In this document: positions 17,438-25,701 of the stretch, one piece after another | Layout of the letters: every line of letters starts with the position of its first letter | Position numbering within the stretch: position 1 is the first letter of the stretch | Source of the DNA: a virus | Length of the DNA: 26,518 bases | IMG/VR virus record: IMGVR_UViG_3300031216_000059 | Coordinates: 1 to 26,518 of that record | Direction: 5' to 3' (one strand) | Notes under the pieces: generated by a model | The model's input: only the letters and a program-made list of their open reading frames with translations | Told to the model about the DNA's origin: nothing | Databases searched by the model: none | Translations under genes and position numbers: made by a program

Positions 17438-18906
17438 TGGATAATAAAAAAGAATTAAGACGTATTTTAATAGAAGGAACTAAAGAGGAGAAAATAGCCT
17501 TGTTTGGTTTTAATAAAGATAATACAACTAAGGAGATATACAAGAAATTTAGATTATTCTCTACTAACTACCCTAGGTTCTTTAAGCATAATCCTGCACC
17601 GTTCCATGAGGGAATGATGATGAATTATATTAAATCATATAGAGGGGAGCTGAATTACTTAAACATAGGATTTCGTGGGTGTGCTAAAACAACACTACTT
17701 AAATTATTTGTTGCTTTTGTATTACTGAATGATTTAGACCATAGTAGAAAGTTTTTGAAAGTATTAACTAAGGACGGTGCAAACTCTAAACAAGTTGTAA
17801 CAGATGTATATAATCTAATGGTTGAAGTTCAGCCTATTTATGGAGATGTGTTTGATAATGAAACTAAGAAGAAAAGAGAGGAAACAATGGGGTCATTTAC
17901 TATGAGTTGTGGAGTAAAGCTTTTATCTAGTACAGTAGGTAAAACACAACGTGGACAAGTTCAAGATGCTTATCGTCCTGACTGGATATGGTTTGATGAT
18001 ATCGAGGATAGAGAGAGTGCAGACAGTGATACAAAGACTAGTAACATTATAAGTAAGGTTGATGAAGCGGTGCAAGGTTTATCTGTAGATGGTGGGTATG
18101 TATGTACAGCTAACTACATAACTGATTTGGGAGTGATTCAAAATATGATAAGCAAGAATGTTGTTGTAAGCATAACGCCATTACTAAATGAGAACGAAGA
18201 ACCAACGTGGGATTACTTCACAAAAGAGAAATGTACTAAAATAAGATTAGATGCGGAAGACTGGTATGGTGAATATATGTGCGACCCTGTTAGTGGTGCG
18301 GATAGAGAGTTTAAAAGAGAATACTTTAACTCTATTAAGATGAGCGAGGTATTTAATAAGAAATACAGATTGTTTCTTACAATTGATTCAGCGGTAAAAA
18401 AAGACGAAGGAGCGGACTTTTCAGGGTTTTGTTTAAACTTTGTTAGCCAAGACAACAAGTGGCACTTTAAAGCGTGGAGAGAGAAGCTAAATACAGGTGA
18501 ATTGATTGATAAGATATTTGAGTTATGGTCTTATTGGAGTCCCAAAGGCTTAGAGGTTGTAGGATTAGAGGAGACAATGGCGGTTGTTGCTATAATGCCA
18601 TTCTTAGAAGAAGAAATGAGAAAAAGAAATGTATACATGCCTATAGTTATGCTAAAGCATGGTGGCACAAAGAAAGAGACTAGAATACGAGGATTAATTC
18701 CAAGGTATACTTCTCATTCAGTGTTTCATATAGAAGGTGAGTGTGATGACTTAGAGAATGAACTATTAAGATTTCCTATCAGTAATAATGATGACTGTTC
18801 TGATGCCACAGCGTATCAAGACCAAGTAGCTAGACCACCACATGAAGAAGTGGTTGAACATTATGCACCTGTAGATAATTTTGATAGATTTGGTGTGAGT
18901 TTGTAG
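17437..18906 (+). CDS. terL: Terminase large subunit
   Basis: The 489-residue protein is the packaging motor ATPase and nuclease. Walker A GFRGCAKTT is at 78-86 and Walker B DWIWFDDIED at about 181-190. The RNase H-like nuclease domain starts near 312 (FLTIDSAVKKDEGADFSGFC), with later acidic residues in VVGLEE and in NNDDCSDA near 455-465 completing the metal site. Length is normal. It forms a TAATG junction with the small subunit gene, which supports translational coupling. Confidence 0.92.
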   Translation: MDNKKELRRILIEGTKEEKIALFGFNKDNTTKEIYKKFRLFSTNYPRFFKHNPAPFHEGMMMNYIKSYRGELNYLNIGFRGCAKTTLLKLFVAFVLLNDLDHSRKFLKVLTKDGANSKQVVTDVYNLMVEVQPIYGDVFDNETKKKREETMGSFTMSCGVKLLSSTVGKTQRGQVQDAYRPDWIWFDDIEDRESADSDTKTSNIISKVDEAVQGLSVDGGYVCTANYITDLGVIQNMISKNVVVSITPLLNENEEPTWDYFTKEKCTKIRLDAEDWYGEYMCDPVSGADREFKREYFNSIKMSEVFNKKYRLFLTIDSAVKKDEGADFSGFCLNFVSQDNKWHFKAWREKLNTGELIDKIFELWSYWSPKGLEVVGLEETMAVVAIMPFLEEEMRKRNVYMPIVMLKHGGTKKETRIRGLIPRYTSHSVFHIEGECDDLENELLRFPISNNDDCSDATAYQDQVARPPHEEVVEHYAPVDNFDRFGVSL

Positions 18907-18912
18907 AAAGTG

Positions 18913-18941
18913 TTTACAATAGTCAAGTGTTCTATTATAAT
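18913..18941 (+). promoter_or_regulatory. Late promoter, AGTGTTTACAA type
   Basis: TTTACA at 18913-18918 and TATAAT at 18936-18941, 17-base spacer. The bases AGTGTTTACAA around the -35 recur at 21339. Drives the portal group. Confidence 0.7.
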
Positions 18942-18968
18942 AAAATAGAAATTATTAATCCAAATAAA

Positions 18969-19361
18969 ATGACAACATTAAAAGAAGTACAAAAACAGTA
19001 TGAAGAATTATATAATGTAAAAGCACCAGACGAACCAAAAGCTTGGCTAATGAATAAGATAGACAAAGCTATGTTGGATGGAGTTGATAAGGTCATACAT
19101 CCTACAGGATTAACACATATTTACTTTGACGGTAAGAATGAAATCATTAAAAAAGAAGTTCTTAAAGAGACTTCAGATGGAACGTTTGTTTGTTGGGATG
19201 AAGAAGCAGAAATGCCTTTACCTTTTCCACGTTCTAAGTTTAAGATTGACGGTGGTGTATGGGGAACAGAGAAAGAAGCAGCAGAGAATGCAATAGAAAG
19301 AATGAAAATCTATGTTACTGAATGCGAGAAGGAAATAGAATATTTTAAAACATTAATATAA
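18969..19361 (+). CDS. Hypothetical protein upstream of the portal
   Basis: A 130-residue protein (MTTLKEVQKQYEELYNVKAP at the start) with a central beta region (GLTHIYFDGKNEIIKKEVLK) and a C-terminal helix (ENAIERMKIYVTECEKEIEY). ATG 18969 is preferred over an in-frame ATG at 18927, because 18927 lies between the -35 and -10 of its promoter and 18969 has the leader AATCCAAATAAA. It directly abuts the portal gene. A head-assembly role is possible by position only. Confidence 0.65.
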   Translation: MTTLKEVQKQYEELYNVKAPDEPKAWLMNKIDKAMLDGVDKVIHPTGLTHIYFDGKNEIIKKEVLKETSDGTFVCWDEEAEMPLPFPRSKFKIDGGVWGTEKEAAENAIERMKIYVTECEKEIEYFKTLI

Positions 19362-21062
19362 ATGGAATTAGAACCTACAGGAGTCGGAGTTCAAAGCGAT
19401 GTTGATACCGTTTCTTTTATACGTCAGAGGTATGACATAAAGAATGATGAATTTGATAGACGTAGAACGGTTCGTGAATACTTGTCAAAGTATATGCAAA
19501 AACTATTGGGTTCTGAGAGTGAAGAAGAAGTCAAGGCTAATAAAGTCTTTTCTTCTAATATTATGCGTAAAGGGTTTGAGTATGTTTCGACAGCTAAATT
19601 GTTTCCTGATAATATAGAGTTTAGCCCAACTCAAATAGAAGCACCTATTGAAAAACACGATACAGCTTTTAATTTCTCTGAGTTAGTTGGTTTTTCAGGA
19701 GCTAAGGGAGGACGAGAGAAAATGATAAAAGATGCTAAGAAAGATTTGGCTTATGGAGAGTGTTGGATTACACAAGAGTATCAAAAGAAAGATGACAGAG
19801 TTATTAAGATTCAACAAAAATCTATTAAGTGGGAAAACGTACGAGGTTATTATGGAGAAACTGATTTAATTACTATTGAGAATTTAACAGTAGGTCAAGT
19901 GGTGGCTGGGTATGGTAAAGATATTCTAAAAAAGATTCAGTATGGGTTCCCGTTTGATGTAAATGATGAATACGAAGAAGTATCTATTGATACTGTTCAA
20001 GTTCTCCAAAAAGGAAAAAGAATCGGAGTTGTTAAGTATTATGATTATGCGTTAAAGAAATACAATGTATTGATAGGAGGTGGTGCATATATGCCGAAAG
20101 AAATGCAAATGGACGGTGATGATTATTTCTGGGTAGACGATGACGGTGATGGGTTTTGTCCTGTTAAACGTAGAGTGTATAAAGAAGCTTCACGAGGGTA
20201 TCATGGGTATGGTGTACTAGACTTGCTTTATCCTTTAGCTTACCTTGAAACAGTTATTGTTAATTCAAGCTCACACGCTGCTATATTAGCTTCAGACCCG
20301 TTGTTGGTATTCTATGCAGATGATGTATCTGAAATGAAAAACAAATGGAATCAATACTTAGCTACAAAGAGAGCAGGAAGTCAGAGCCCTTTTTATATTA
20401 AGCAAGATAGAACGAATCCTATTAAAACAGACCAACTAACTTTTGACCCTAATGTAAACATATTTACTACTTGGAGAGCTTTTCTAATAGAAGAAGCAAC
20501 TATAAGAACAGGGATTGACTGGAAAGTATTAATTGATTACGCACCAACTGACGGACAACAAAAATCTCGTAAATATGAAACAGATAAAACAAACAGATAT
20601 GTATTATCAGAGAATTCAGTAGTAGATAAAGAGTTCGCTATGGAAACTATTTATATGTTAAAACGTGGTGATAGTGAATTTCACGATAAAGATTTATATA
20701 TTAAAGTAGGAGATTATTTTTACTCAGATAAAGACGAAGAAGATAAGAAGCTAATGATGAATGACAATGGTCAATTTGATGCAGTACCTATTACAATAAG
20801 AGAGTTCCTTGAAGAAAACGAAGAAACAGAGTTTGCTTTGACACCTAAACTTGATGGCATATTAGATGACCAATCATTCTTTGAAATGCAAGATGCTCGC
20901 AATGACCTACAGTTACTTAATCCAGAAACACAAGCTTATATAAAGACAGCAGATTACTACTTTAATAATAAGTACGGTAAGATTAAGTTTAACAAAGAAG
21001 ACTTCTCATTACCTGTTCCAGAGTTGCCACCTGAATTACCACCTGAATTACCACAAATATAA
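19362..21062 (+). CDS. Portal protein
   Basis: The 566-residue protein has the character of a podovirus-type portal: an acidic, helical N-terminus (FIRQRYDIKNDEFDRRRTVR), a central body with YHGYGVLDLLYPLAYLETVI near residues 285-304 (the 'G.gv...l.pl...' portal pattern), and an acidic C-terminus. Portals form the twelve-fold ring through which DNA is packaged and to which the tail attaches. The end carries a short repeat, PELPPELPPELPQ, from a 12-base tandem DNA repeat (CCACCTGAATTA). Position between terminase and scaffold/capsid supports the call; the family cannot be specified. Confidence 0.8.
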   Translation: MELEPTGVGVQSDVDTVSFIRQRYDIKNDEFDRRRTVREYLSKYMQKLLGSESEEEVKANKVFSSNIMRKGFEYVSTAKLFPDNIEFSPTQIEAPIEKHDTAFNFSELVGFSGAKGGREKMIKDAKKDLAYGECWITQEYQKKDDRVIKIQQKSIKWENVRGYYGETDLITIENLTVGQVVAGYGKDILKKIQYGFPFDVNDEYEEVSIDTVQVLQKGKRIGVVKYYDYALKKYNVLIGGGAYMPKEMQMDGDDYFWVDDDGDGFCPVKRRVYKEASRGYHGYGVLDLLYPLAYLETVIVNSSSHAAILASDPLLVFYADDVSEMKNKWNQYLATKRAGSQSPFYIKQDRTNPIKTDQLTFDPNVNIFTTWRAFLIEEATIRTGIDWKVLIDYAPTDGQQKSRKYETDKTNRYVLSENSVVDKEFAMETIYMLKRGDSEFHDKDLYIKVGDYFYSDKDEEDKKLMMNDNGQFDAVPITIREFLEENEETEFALTPKLDGILDDQSFFEMQDARNDLQLLNPETQAYIKTADYYFNNKYGKIKFNKEDFSLPVPELPPELPPELPQI

Positions 21063-21331
21063 TGAATACATATAAATCGCTTGCAGTACATACAGGAATA
21101 ATTGATGCTATGGTAGATAGTAAGTTAGACCCAAAAGAGTTCTTTGAGTTCGTAGGAAAGTATGGAGAATTTATTGAGTTTGGTATGGCTGCTAAAAAGA
21201 TGGATGTAATAGCATCAGACAGTCTACATGAAATCAATATAGCACGAGCCTTGGACTTAGGTTGTGCGACCTTTAGCTCATTTATGAGAGACTTTGAGAC
21301 CGAATATAAACAAAAAGCACTAGAAAGATAA
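21062..21331 (+). CDS. Hypothetical protein after the portal
   Basis: An 89-residue helical protein (MNTYKSLAVHTGIIDAMVDS at the start), joined to the portal gene by a TAATG overlap. The LDPKEFFEFVGKYGEFIEFG section is amphipathic. No family recognised; an assembly helper is possible from position. Confidence 0.6.
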   Translation: MNTYKSLAVHTGIIDAMVDSKLDPKEFFEFVGKYGEFIEFGMAAKKMDVIASDSLHEINIARALDLGCATFSSFMRDFETEYKQKALER

Positions 21332-21338
21332 AAAAGTG

Positions 21339-21367
21339 TTTACAAAGTAATTTAAGTAGTTTATAAT
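21339..21367 (+). promoter_or_regulatory. Late promoter, AGTGTTTACAA type
   Basis: TTTACA at 21339-21344 and TATAAT at 21362-21367, 17-base spacer, with the same AGTGTTTACAA context as 18913. Drives scaffold and capsid genes; leader about 30 nt. Confidence 0.7.
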
Positions 21368-21403
21368 TTAATTGTTCTTTTATAATTACTAACTTTATTA
21401 CAC

Positions 21404-22132
21404 ATGACCTCCGAAGATGGAAAAACTGACGCCACAGTTGAAGAACTGGCTGCCTTAGCTGATGACCCTCAAGAAGACGTTGCAGAAACACCTGCACCTG
21501 AAATTGAAGAAACTTTGCCTACAGCAGTAGAAGAAGAAGAAACAATCGAAACCGCAGATGCGAATGCTTTAAGTGATACTGACCTTGCCTTAATTGACAA
21601 GTACGGTAGCTTGGACGAATCTGAACGAATTGAGAAAATTCAAAAGATGTTCTCATCAGGAAGAAAAGACCAAGTAAATAAGGCAAAGATACTAATGGAT
21701 TCATTTGACCTAGAAATAGAAGAAGAAACTATCTCTAATACTGATGAAGCTGTAGCAAAATCTTTAGAAAAAATGGGATTAAGTATTGAGGAAATCAAAG
21801 AATTGCGGGAACGTAAGGAAATTGATAACCGAAAAGATGCAGTTGAAATTTGGGCGAAAACGCTTGGAGCTACGACAACATCAATCCTAAAAAATAAAGA
21901 CTTTGTAAAAGCTTATCACACCTTTGACGGAGACGTTCAAAGTAGAGTTGATTCAGCTATTAAGGTTTACTTAAAAAACAATCCTGTATCTAATGCTTCT
22001 AAGAAGCTTGCCACACTAAAATTGTCATCTACTACAAATTCAGTTGATACACCTAGTAAAAAGACCGAGGTTGACTTGGAATCTTTATTGAGTGGTAAAT
22101 CGCTGGACGAAATAGATTTATCAAAGTTGTAA
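21404..22132 (+). CDS. Scaffolding-like protein
   Basis: The 242-residue protein is very acidic and low in aromatic residues over its first 80 residues (DDPQEDVAETPAPEIEETLP, a disordered stretch), then strongly helical (EEIKELRERKEIDNRKDAVE near 130-150), with a charged C-terminal tail. This composition and the place between portal and capsid genes are typical of phage scaffolding proteins, which guide procapsid assembly and leave before maturation. No sequence family was recognised, so the call rests on composition and synteny. Confidence 0.7.
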   Translation: MTSEDGKTDATVEELAALADDPQEDVAETPAPEIEETLPTAVEEEETIETADANALSDTDLALIDKYGSLDESERIEKIQKMFSSGRKDQVNKAKILMDSFDLEIEEETISNTDEAVAKSLEKMGLSIEEIKELRERKEIDNRKDAVEIWAKTLGATTTSILKNKDFVKAYHTFDGDVQSRVDSAIKVYLKNNPVSNASKKLATLKLSSTTNSVDTPSKKTEVDLESLLSGKSLDEIDLSKL

Positions 22133-22142
22133 TACAATGGAA

Positions 22143-22154
22143 GGATATATATCC
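22143..22154. repeat. Palindrome GGATATATATCC before the capsid gene
   Basis: A perfect 12-base palindrome 15 bases upstream of the major capsid ATG. It could be a short mRNA hairpin that tunes translation or a protein-binding site; a promoter with TATCCT as -10 is unconvincing. Confidence 0.4.
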
Positions 22155-22169
22155 TAAACACATTACAAA

Positions 22170-23375
22170 ATGGCTACAAATAACTTTAATGCAGTATATG
22201 CACAAGTATTCGGAAAACTAGAAGACCACGTCGAGAAAATGTCAGTATTTGAAAAACTACGAGGTAAGATTGCACATAATGCACTATCTCGTGGTGGAGC
22301 AGGTAAGACTTACAACTATGACAACACACCAGAAGGTAAAGCGAGAGTAAATACTCGTGGAGCTGATAACACAATTCAAACTTTCACTAATACACAAACT
22401 CAACTAGTGGTTAACCGAGACTTTGAATACTCATTTACACAAAACGAATTTGATGCAAAGCTTTACCAAAATGCTGGTGATTTCTTGTTAAAACAATATA
22501 AATCAGCTCGTAAAGAATTAGTATCACTAATGGACGGAGATTTCCTAGGTGAGGTATCTAAATCAGATATCACGATTGATGACGGAGATATGGGAGGTAC
22601 AGCAGGTGACCCAATCGTTATCGCTACTCGAACAGCTAAGAAAGTTCTTGCTAAAGCTAAAGCAAAAGTTGCTAATAGCTCAGGTGAGTATGCAGACATG
22701 AGTCTAGCAGCAACACCAGACGTACTAGCAGAATTTGAAACAGAAGGAGCAAGTGCAGGATTCAACTATGCAGACGCTATCATGAAAAATGGTTTTCTTG
22801 GTATGAACATGCTAGGAGTTGGTTTCTATGTTTCTAATCAAGCTCGACACCAAATTGGTTTGACCTTCTCAGGTCAACCTTCAAACGGTCAAGTTATCAC
22901 AATTAAAGGACAAGCATTTACAGCAGTATCAAGTATTGGCTCAGCTGCAGGTAACTTCCTTATCGGTGGTGATGCAGATGCAACAAAAGCTAACTTAGTT
23001 GCTTTGATTAACGCACCAGATACTACTTCATCTACACAAGTTGCAGTTGGTACAGCTACATCAGATGCAGTTGCTAACCTTGCACAGCTAAGTGCTACAG
23101 ACGATTCAGCTACAGTTATGACTTTGATTTCTAAGTTTGGTAAAATTGCCTTCACAGAAAATCTAGCTAACGTTGCAGTTGGTACACAAGAAGCTCACTG
23201 TTACCTAGGTACATCAGGACTGATTGAACTAGCAAATCCGTTGCCAGTAAAATCATTCACTCGTGAGGAATCTAAAAACTCAGACCTTAACTACCTTACA
23301 GAGGCAGCATGGGGAGTTCAAGTTCCTACAGAGAATAGAAAGAAATTCGGTAAGCTTGTTGTTTCAACAGCTTAA
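22170..23375 (+). CDS. Major capsid protein with an inserted domain
   Basis: The 401-residue protein begins MATNNFNAVYAQVFGKLEDH and has the general look of an HK97-fold shell protein: N-terminal arm, long helix around KQYKSARKELVSLMDGDFLG, and a C-terminal NYLTEAAWGVQVPTENRKKF. Residues about 232-330 form an insertion (NGQVITIKGQAFTAVSSIGS, then GGDADATKANLVALINAPDT) matching the 'G..iTI.g..yt.v...gaa.e..iG.d.aata.nL..aIN' domain found in diverse phage structural proteins, probably exposed on the capsid surface. Position after the scaffold and before the connector, and a following terminator, support the call. Confidence 0.85.
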   Translation: MATNNFNAVYAQVFGKLEDHVEKMSVFEKLRGKIAHNALSRGGAGKTYNYDNTPEGKARVNTRGADNTIQTFTNTQTQLVVNRDFEYSFTQNEFDAKLYQNAGDFLLKQYKSARKELVSLMDGDFLGEVSKSDITIDDGDMGGTAGDPIVIATRTAKKVLAKAKAKVANSSGEYADMSLAATPDVLAEFETEGASAGFNYADAIMKNGFLGMNMLGVGFYVSNQARHQIGLTFSGQPSNGQVITIKGQAFTAVSSIGSAAGNFLIGGDADATKANLVALINAPDTTSSTQVAVGTATSDAVANLAQLSATDDSATVMTLISKFGKIAFTENLANVAVGTQEAHCYLGTSGLIELANPLPVKSFTREESKNSDLNYLTEAAWGVQVPTENRKKFGKLVVSTA

Positions 23376-23382
23376 AGTTTAT

Positions 23383-23418
23383 AGAGCCTCTCTAATGGGG
23401 GGCTTTATTAAGTTTTAA
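23383..23418 (+). terminator. Intrinsic terminator after the capsid gene, AATG-loop type
   Basis: AGAGCCTCT (23383-23391) pairs with GGGGGCTTT (23398-23406) around the loop CTAATG, followed by ATTAAGTTTT. Several G-T pairs and a broken T run suggest partial read-through, which would set capsid above tail expression. Close to the element at 10141. Confidence 0.6.
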
Positions 23419-23428
23419 TTAATACAAT

Positions 23429-23926
23429 ATGATACTAAGTGAACTAGAAACTCAGATATATTACAGGGACGCACAACTTGCACAACTCCCTAGTGATAGT
23501 GTGTTTATGTCTTTATTAGATAGAGCTATTACAAATGTAAGGTCAGAACTAAGATACTTTGAACCAGATAAGTTAGAGGTATGGATTGAAAATCAAGTAT
23601 CACCTGTTTCTTTTCCTGATGATTTAGAGATAAGTGAGTTGGCAATGTTTTACCCTAAAGGTGAGTACGAACTACCTATGGGTAGCCAATACATATCAGA
23701 GCGTAATTCTAAATGGTACGTTGAGGGATTTCTAGAGTTTAGCGTAAAGTATTCTAAACATTTACCTAGATTTACAGCAATGACACAAGACCTTGTATTT
23801 AAGTCTAGAAAGTCTGAAGAAATAATTATATCAGAAATGATGAACTTGATTTATAGGTGGAAAGAAGAAAACGAAAGTACACCCAGTGTTCAAGAAGCTA
23901 TCGAACAATCTAATCGCGTTAAATAA
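23429..23926 (+). CDS. Head-tail connector or adaptor-like protein
   Basis: The 165-residue protein begins with a helical part (MILSELETQIYYRDAQLAQL, then FMSLLDRAITNVRSELRYFE), a central beta region (PVSFPDDLEISELAMFYPKG) and a C-terminal helix (ISEMMNLIYRWKEENESTPS). Position after the capsid and before the tail stabilisation gene is where phage connectors (gp4/gp6-like) are encoded. No family was matched by motif; the call is from synteny and shape. It overlaps the next gene by one base (TAATG). Confidence 0.6.
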   Translation: MILSELETQIYYRDAQLAQLPSDSVFMSLLDRAITNVRSELRYFEPDKLEVWIENQVSPVSFPDDLEISELAMFYPKGEYELPMGSQYISERNSKWYVEGFLEFSVKYSKHLPRFTAMTQDLVFKSRKSEEIIISEMMNLIYRWKEENESTPSVQEAIEQSNRVK

Positions 23927-25701
23927 TGAGAGGTAATATATCAAATAATTATCGCCAAAAGCTAAGAAAAAACTATTTTCCGTTTGCTAAGGGAATGAGT
24001 GGTGAAATATTTAAAAGTGGTGCAAATTATCAGTTGAATATGGATAACACGCAAGGAGTTTTACAAAAAGTGAAACAAATTAGTGAATCAGCAGAAATTT
24101 CAGGGTTTACGGTAGTAAATTACTTATCTGAGCATGAATTAACTAATGGTGATTCTCAAACACTCGTATTTGGACTTCTAAGTAGTAATTTAAAATTGAG
24201 GGTAATAGAGGCAGACGGAACAATTACAACACCGTCAGCGGGAGCAGGAGACCTTACGTTTACTGGTACTATTTCAGCGCGACAAGTTGGACTTGAAACG
24301 ATAATAACTCACTCAGGTGGTCAACATAACTGGGATGGAACTAAATTAGTTGCAAAAGATTCAGTAATAAATGGAGCGATAACAGCGGTTCAAGATTTTA
24401 ATTCAACAGTTGCAGGAACTGTTTTGATAACAAGTATTGAACATGGATTGTTTACAGGTGATGAAATTACTATATCAGGGACAACTGATTATAATGGAAC
24501 GTTTATAATAACAGTTACAAGTATTAATGATTTTTATATAACAGAAACATACACAAGTACTCAGACTGGTACATGGTTTCATACATTAGTTTATGATATT
24601 GTTTCAAGTGCAAGAGATGGTTCAAGAGTTGGATTTATAACAGCGGATGGCAAGGCTCAATTTTCAGATGCAGACCCTATTAACGGTTTCACAGGTAGTA
24701 GCGGTGCAAATGCAAACGGTGATTATAATTGCGGAATACCAGTTGCAAAGGCAATAATTGAAGGAGGAACAGGGGTTGTTATATTCGGTAAGCATGGAGC
24801 TGAAGCACATTGGGTACAACCTAATAACGCCAGTGATAGTGTATCTAGTCGAACTAAGATAGAATCATTTAGTTACTATGGGCGTGGAGCTGATAGCGAT
24901 AACATGGTTACTTCAGCGGGTGATAGTGTAATATTTATGAATGAGGAAGGAATATTTGAGATGAATCCGTTTAGCGGTAAATCTACTAATCTAATAAAAG
25001 GAGGTAAGATTGAAAGATACTGGAACGAGCAAGTAAACTCGGCAAGTGGATTTGTTGCGTATGACTCAGAAAATGATTTGATTATCGCACAAGTGGCACT
25101 AGATAGTCCGCAAAATAACGTACTAATATGTTTTAATAGAAAAGAAGCATACCAACCTTTTATTATAAACAATCACTTTCTAAATGCAATAGGAGTAGTT
25201 AAAGGAACTTTGCTTGGTGGTAGTAATAAAAACGGAAAAGTGTTTGAGTTGTTTAAGTCATACAAGCTAGTTGACGGTACTACAAATAAATCAAAATATA
25301 TAACTGAATATGACGGACTGGGTGAGGTAGCTGAAGAAAAAACTCTGTATAGTATCACAGCGGTGCTAGGGGTTTCACCTAATGCTAACATACAAGTCAG
25401 AGCTTATTTTGATAACAACAACACACCTATTATAGAGAAAAGATACGAACCATCAGATTTGACTACACAAAACGGTGAAGCGGTTTATGGGGAATATGTT
25501 TTCGCATTAGGGTTGTCTGATTTAGTTGCTGAAAGAATTATAAACGGTGAGCGAGTTAAAGCTAGTTCACGATTTAAAACAATAGCAATTGAGATTCTTG
25601 AAGAATCAAATGCAAATTTTGAAATATATGATATAATATTGGAGTACAAACGCTCTGGCAGGTTATCGAAAACAATATCACTTAAAAATAATTTATTCTA
25701 A
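23926..25701 (+). CDS. Tail stabilisation or tubular tail protein (P22 gp10-like)
   Basis: The 591-residue beta-rich protein begins with an SNNYRQKLRKNYFPFAKGMS segment and has repeated beta-propeller-like strands (EGIFEMNPFSGKSTNLIKGG, NDLIIAQVALDSPQNNVLIC, GTLLGGSNKNGKVFELFKSY), the layout of P22 gp10-like tail stabilisation proteins that plug and extend the portal. Residues about 151-215 are an inserted Ig-like or coat-associated module (GTVLITSIEHGLFTGDEITI, then SGTTDYNGTFIITVTSINDF) that recurs in many phage structural proteins. The call rests on pattern and place. Confidence 0.7.
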   Translation: MRGNISNNYRQKLRKNYFPFAKGMSGEIFKSGANYQLNMDNTQGVLQKVKQISESAEISGFTVVNYLSEHELTNGDSQTLVFGLLSSNLKLRVIEADGTITTPSAGAGDLTFTGTISARQVGLETIITHSGGQHNWDGTKLVAKDSVINGAITAVQDFNSTVAGTVLITSIEHGLFTGDEITISGTTDYNGTFIITVTSINDFYITETYTSTQTGTWFHTLVYDIVSSARDGSRVGFITADGKAQFSDADPINGFTGSSGANANGDYNCGIPVAKAIIEGGTGVVIFGKHGAEAHWVQPNNASDSVSSRTKIESFSYYGRGADSDNMVTSAGDSVIFMNEEGIFEMNPFSGKSTNLIKGGKIERYWNEQVNSASGFVAYDSENDLIIAQVALDSPQNNVLICFNRKEAYQPFIINNHFLNAIGVVKGTLLGGSNKNGKVFELFKSYKLVDGTTNKSKYITEYDGLGEVAEEKTLYSITAVLGVSPNANIQVRAYFDNNNTPIIEKRYEPSDLTTQNGEAVYGEYVFALGLSDLVAERIINGERVKASSRFKTIAIEILEESNANFEIYDIILEYKRSGRLSKTISLKNNLF

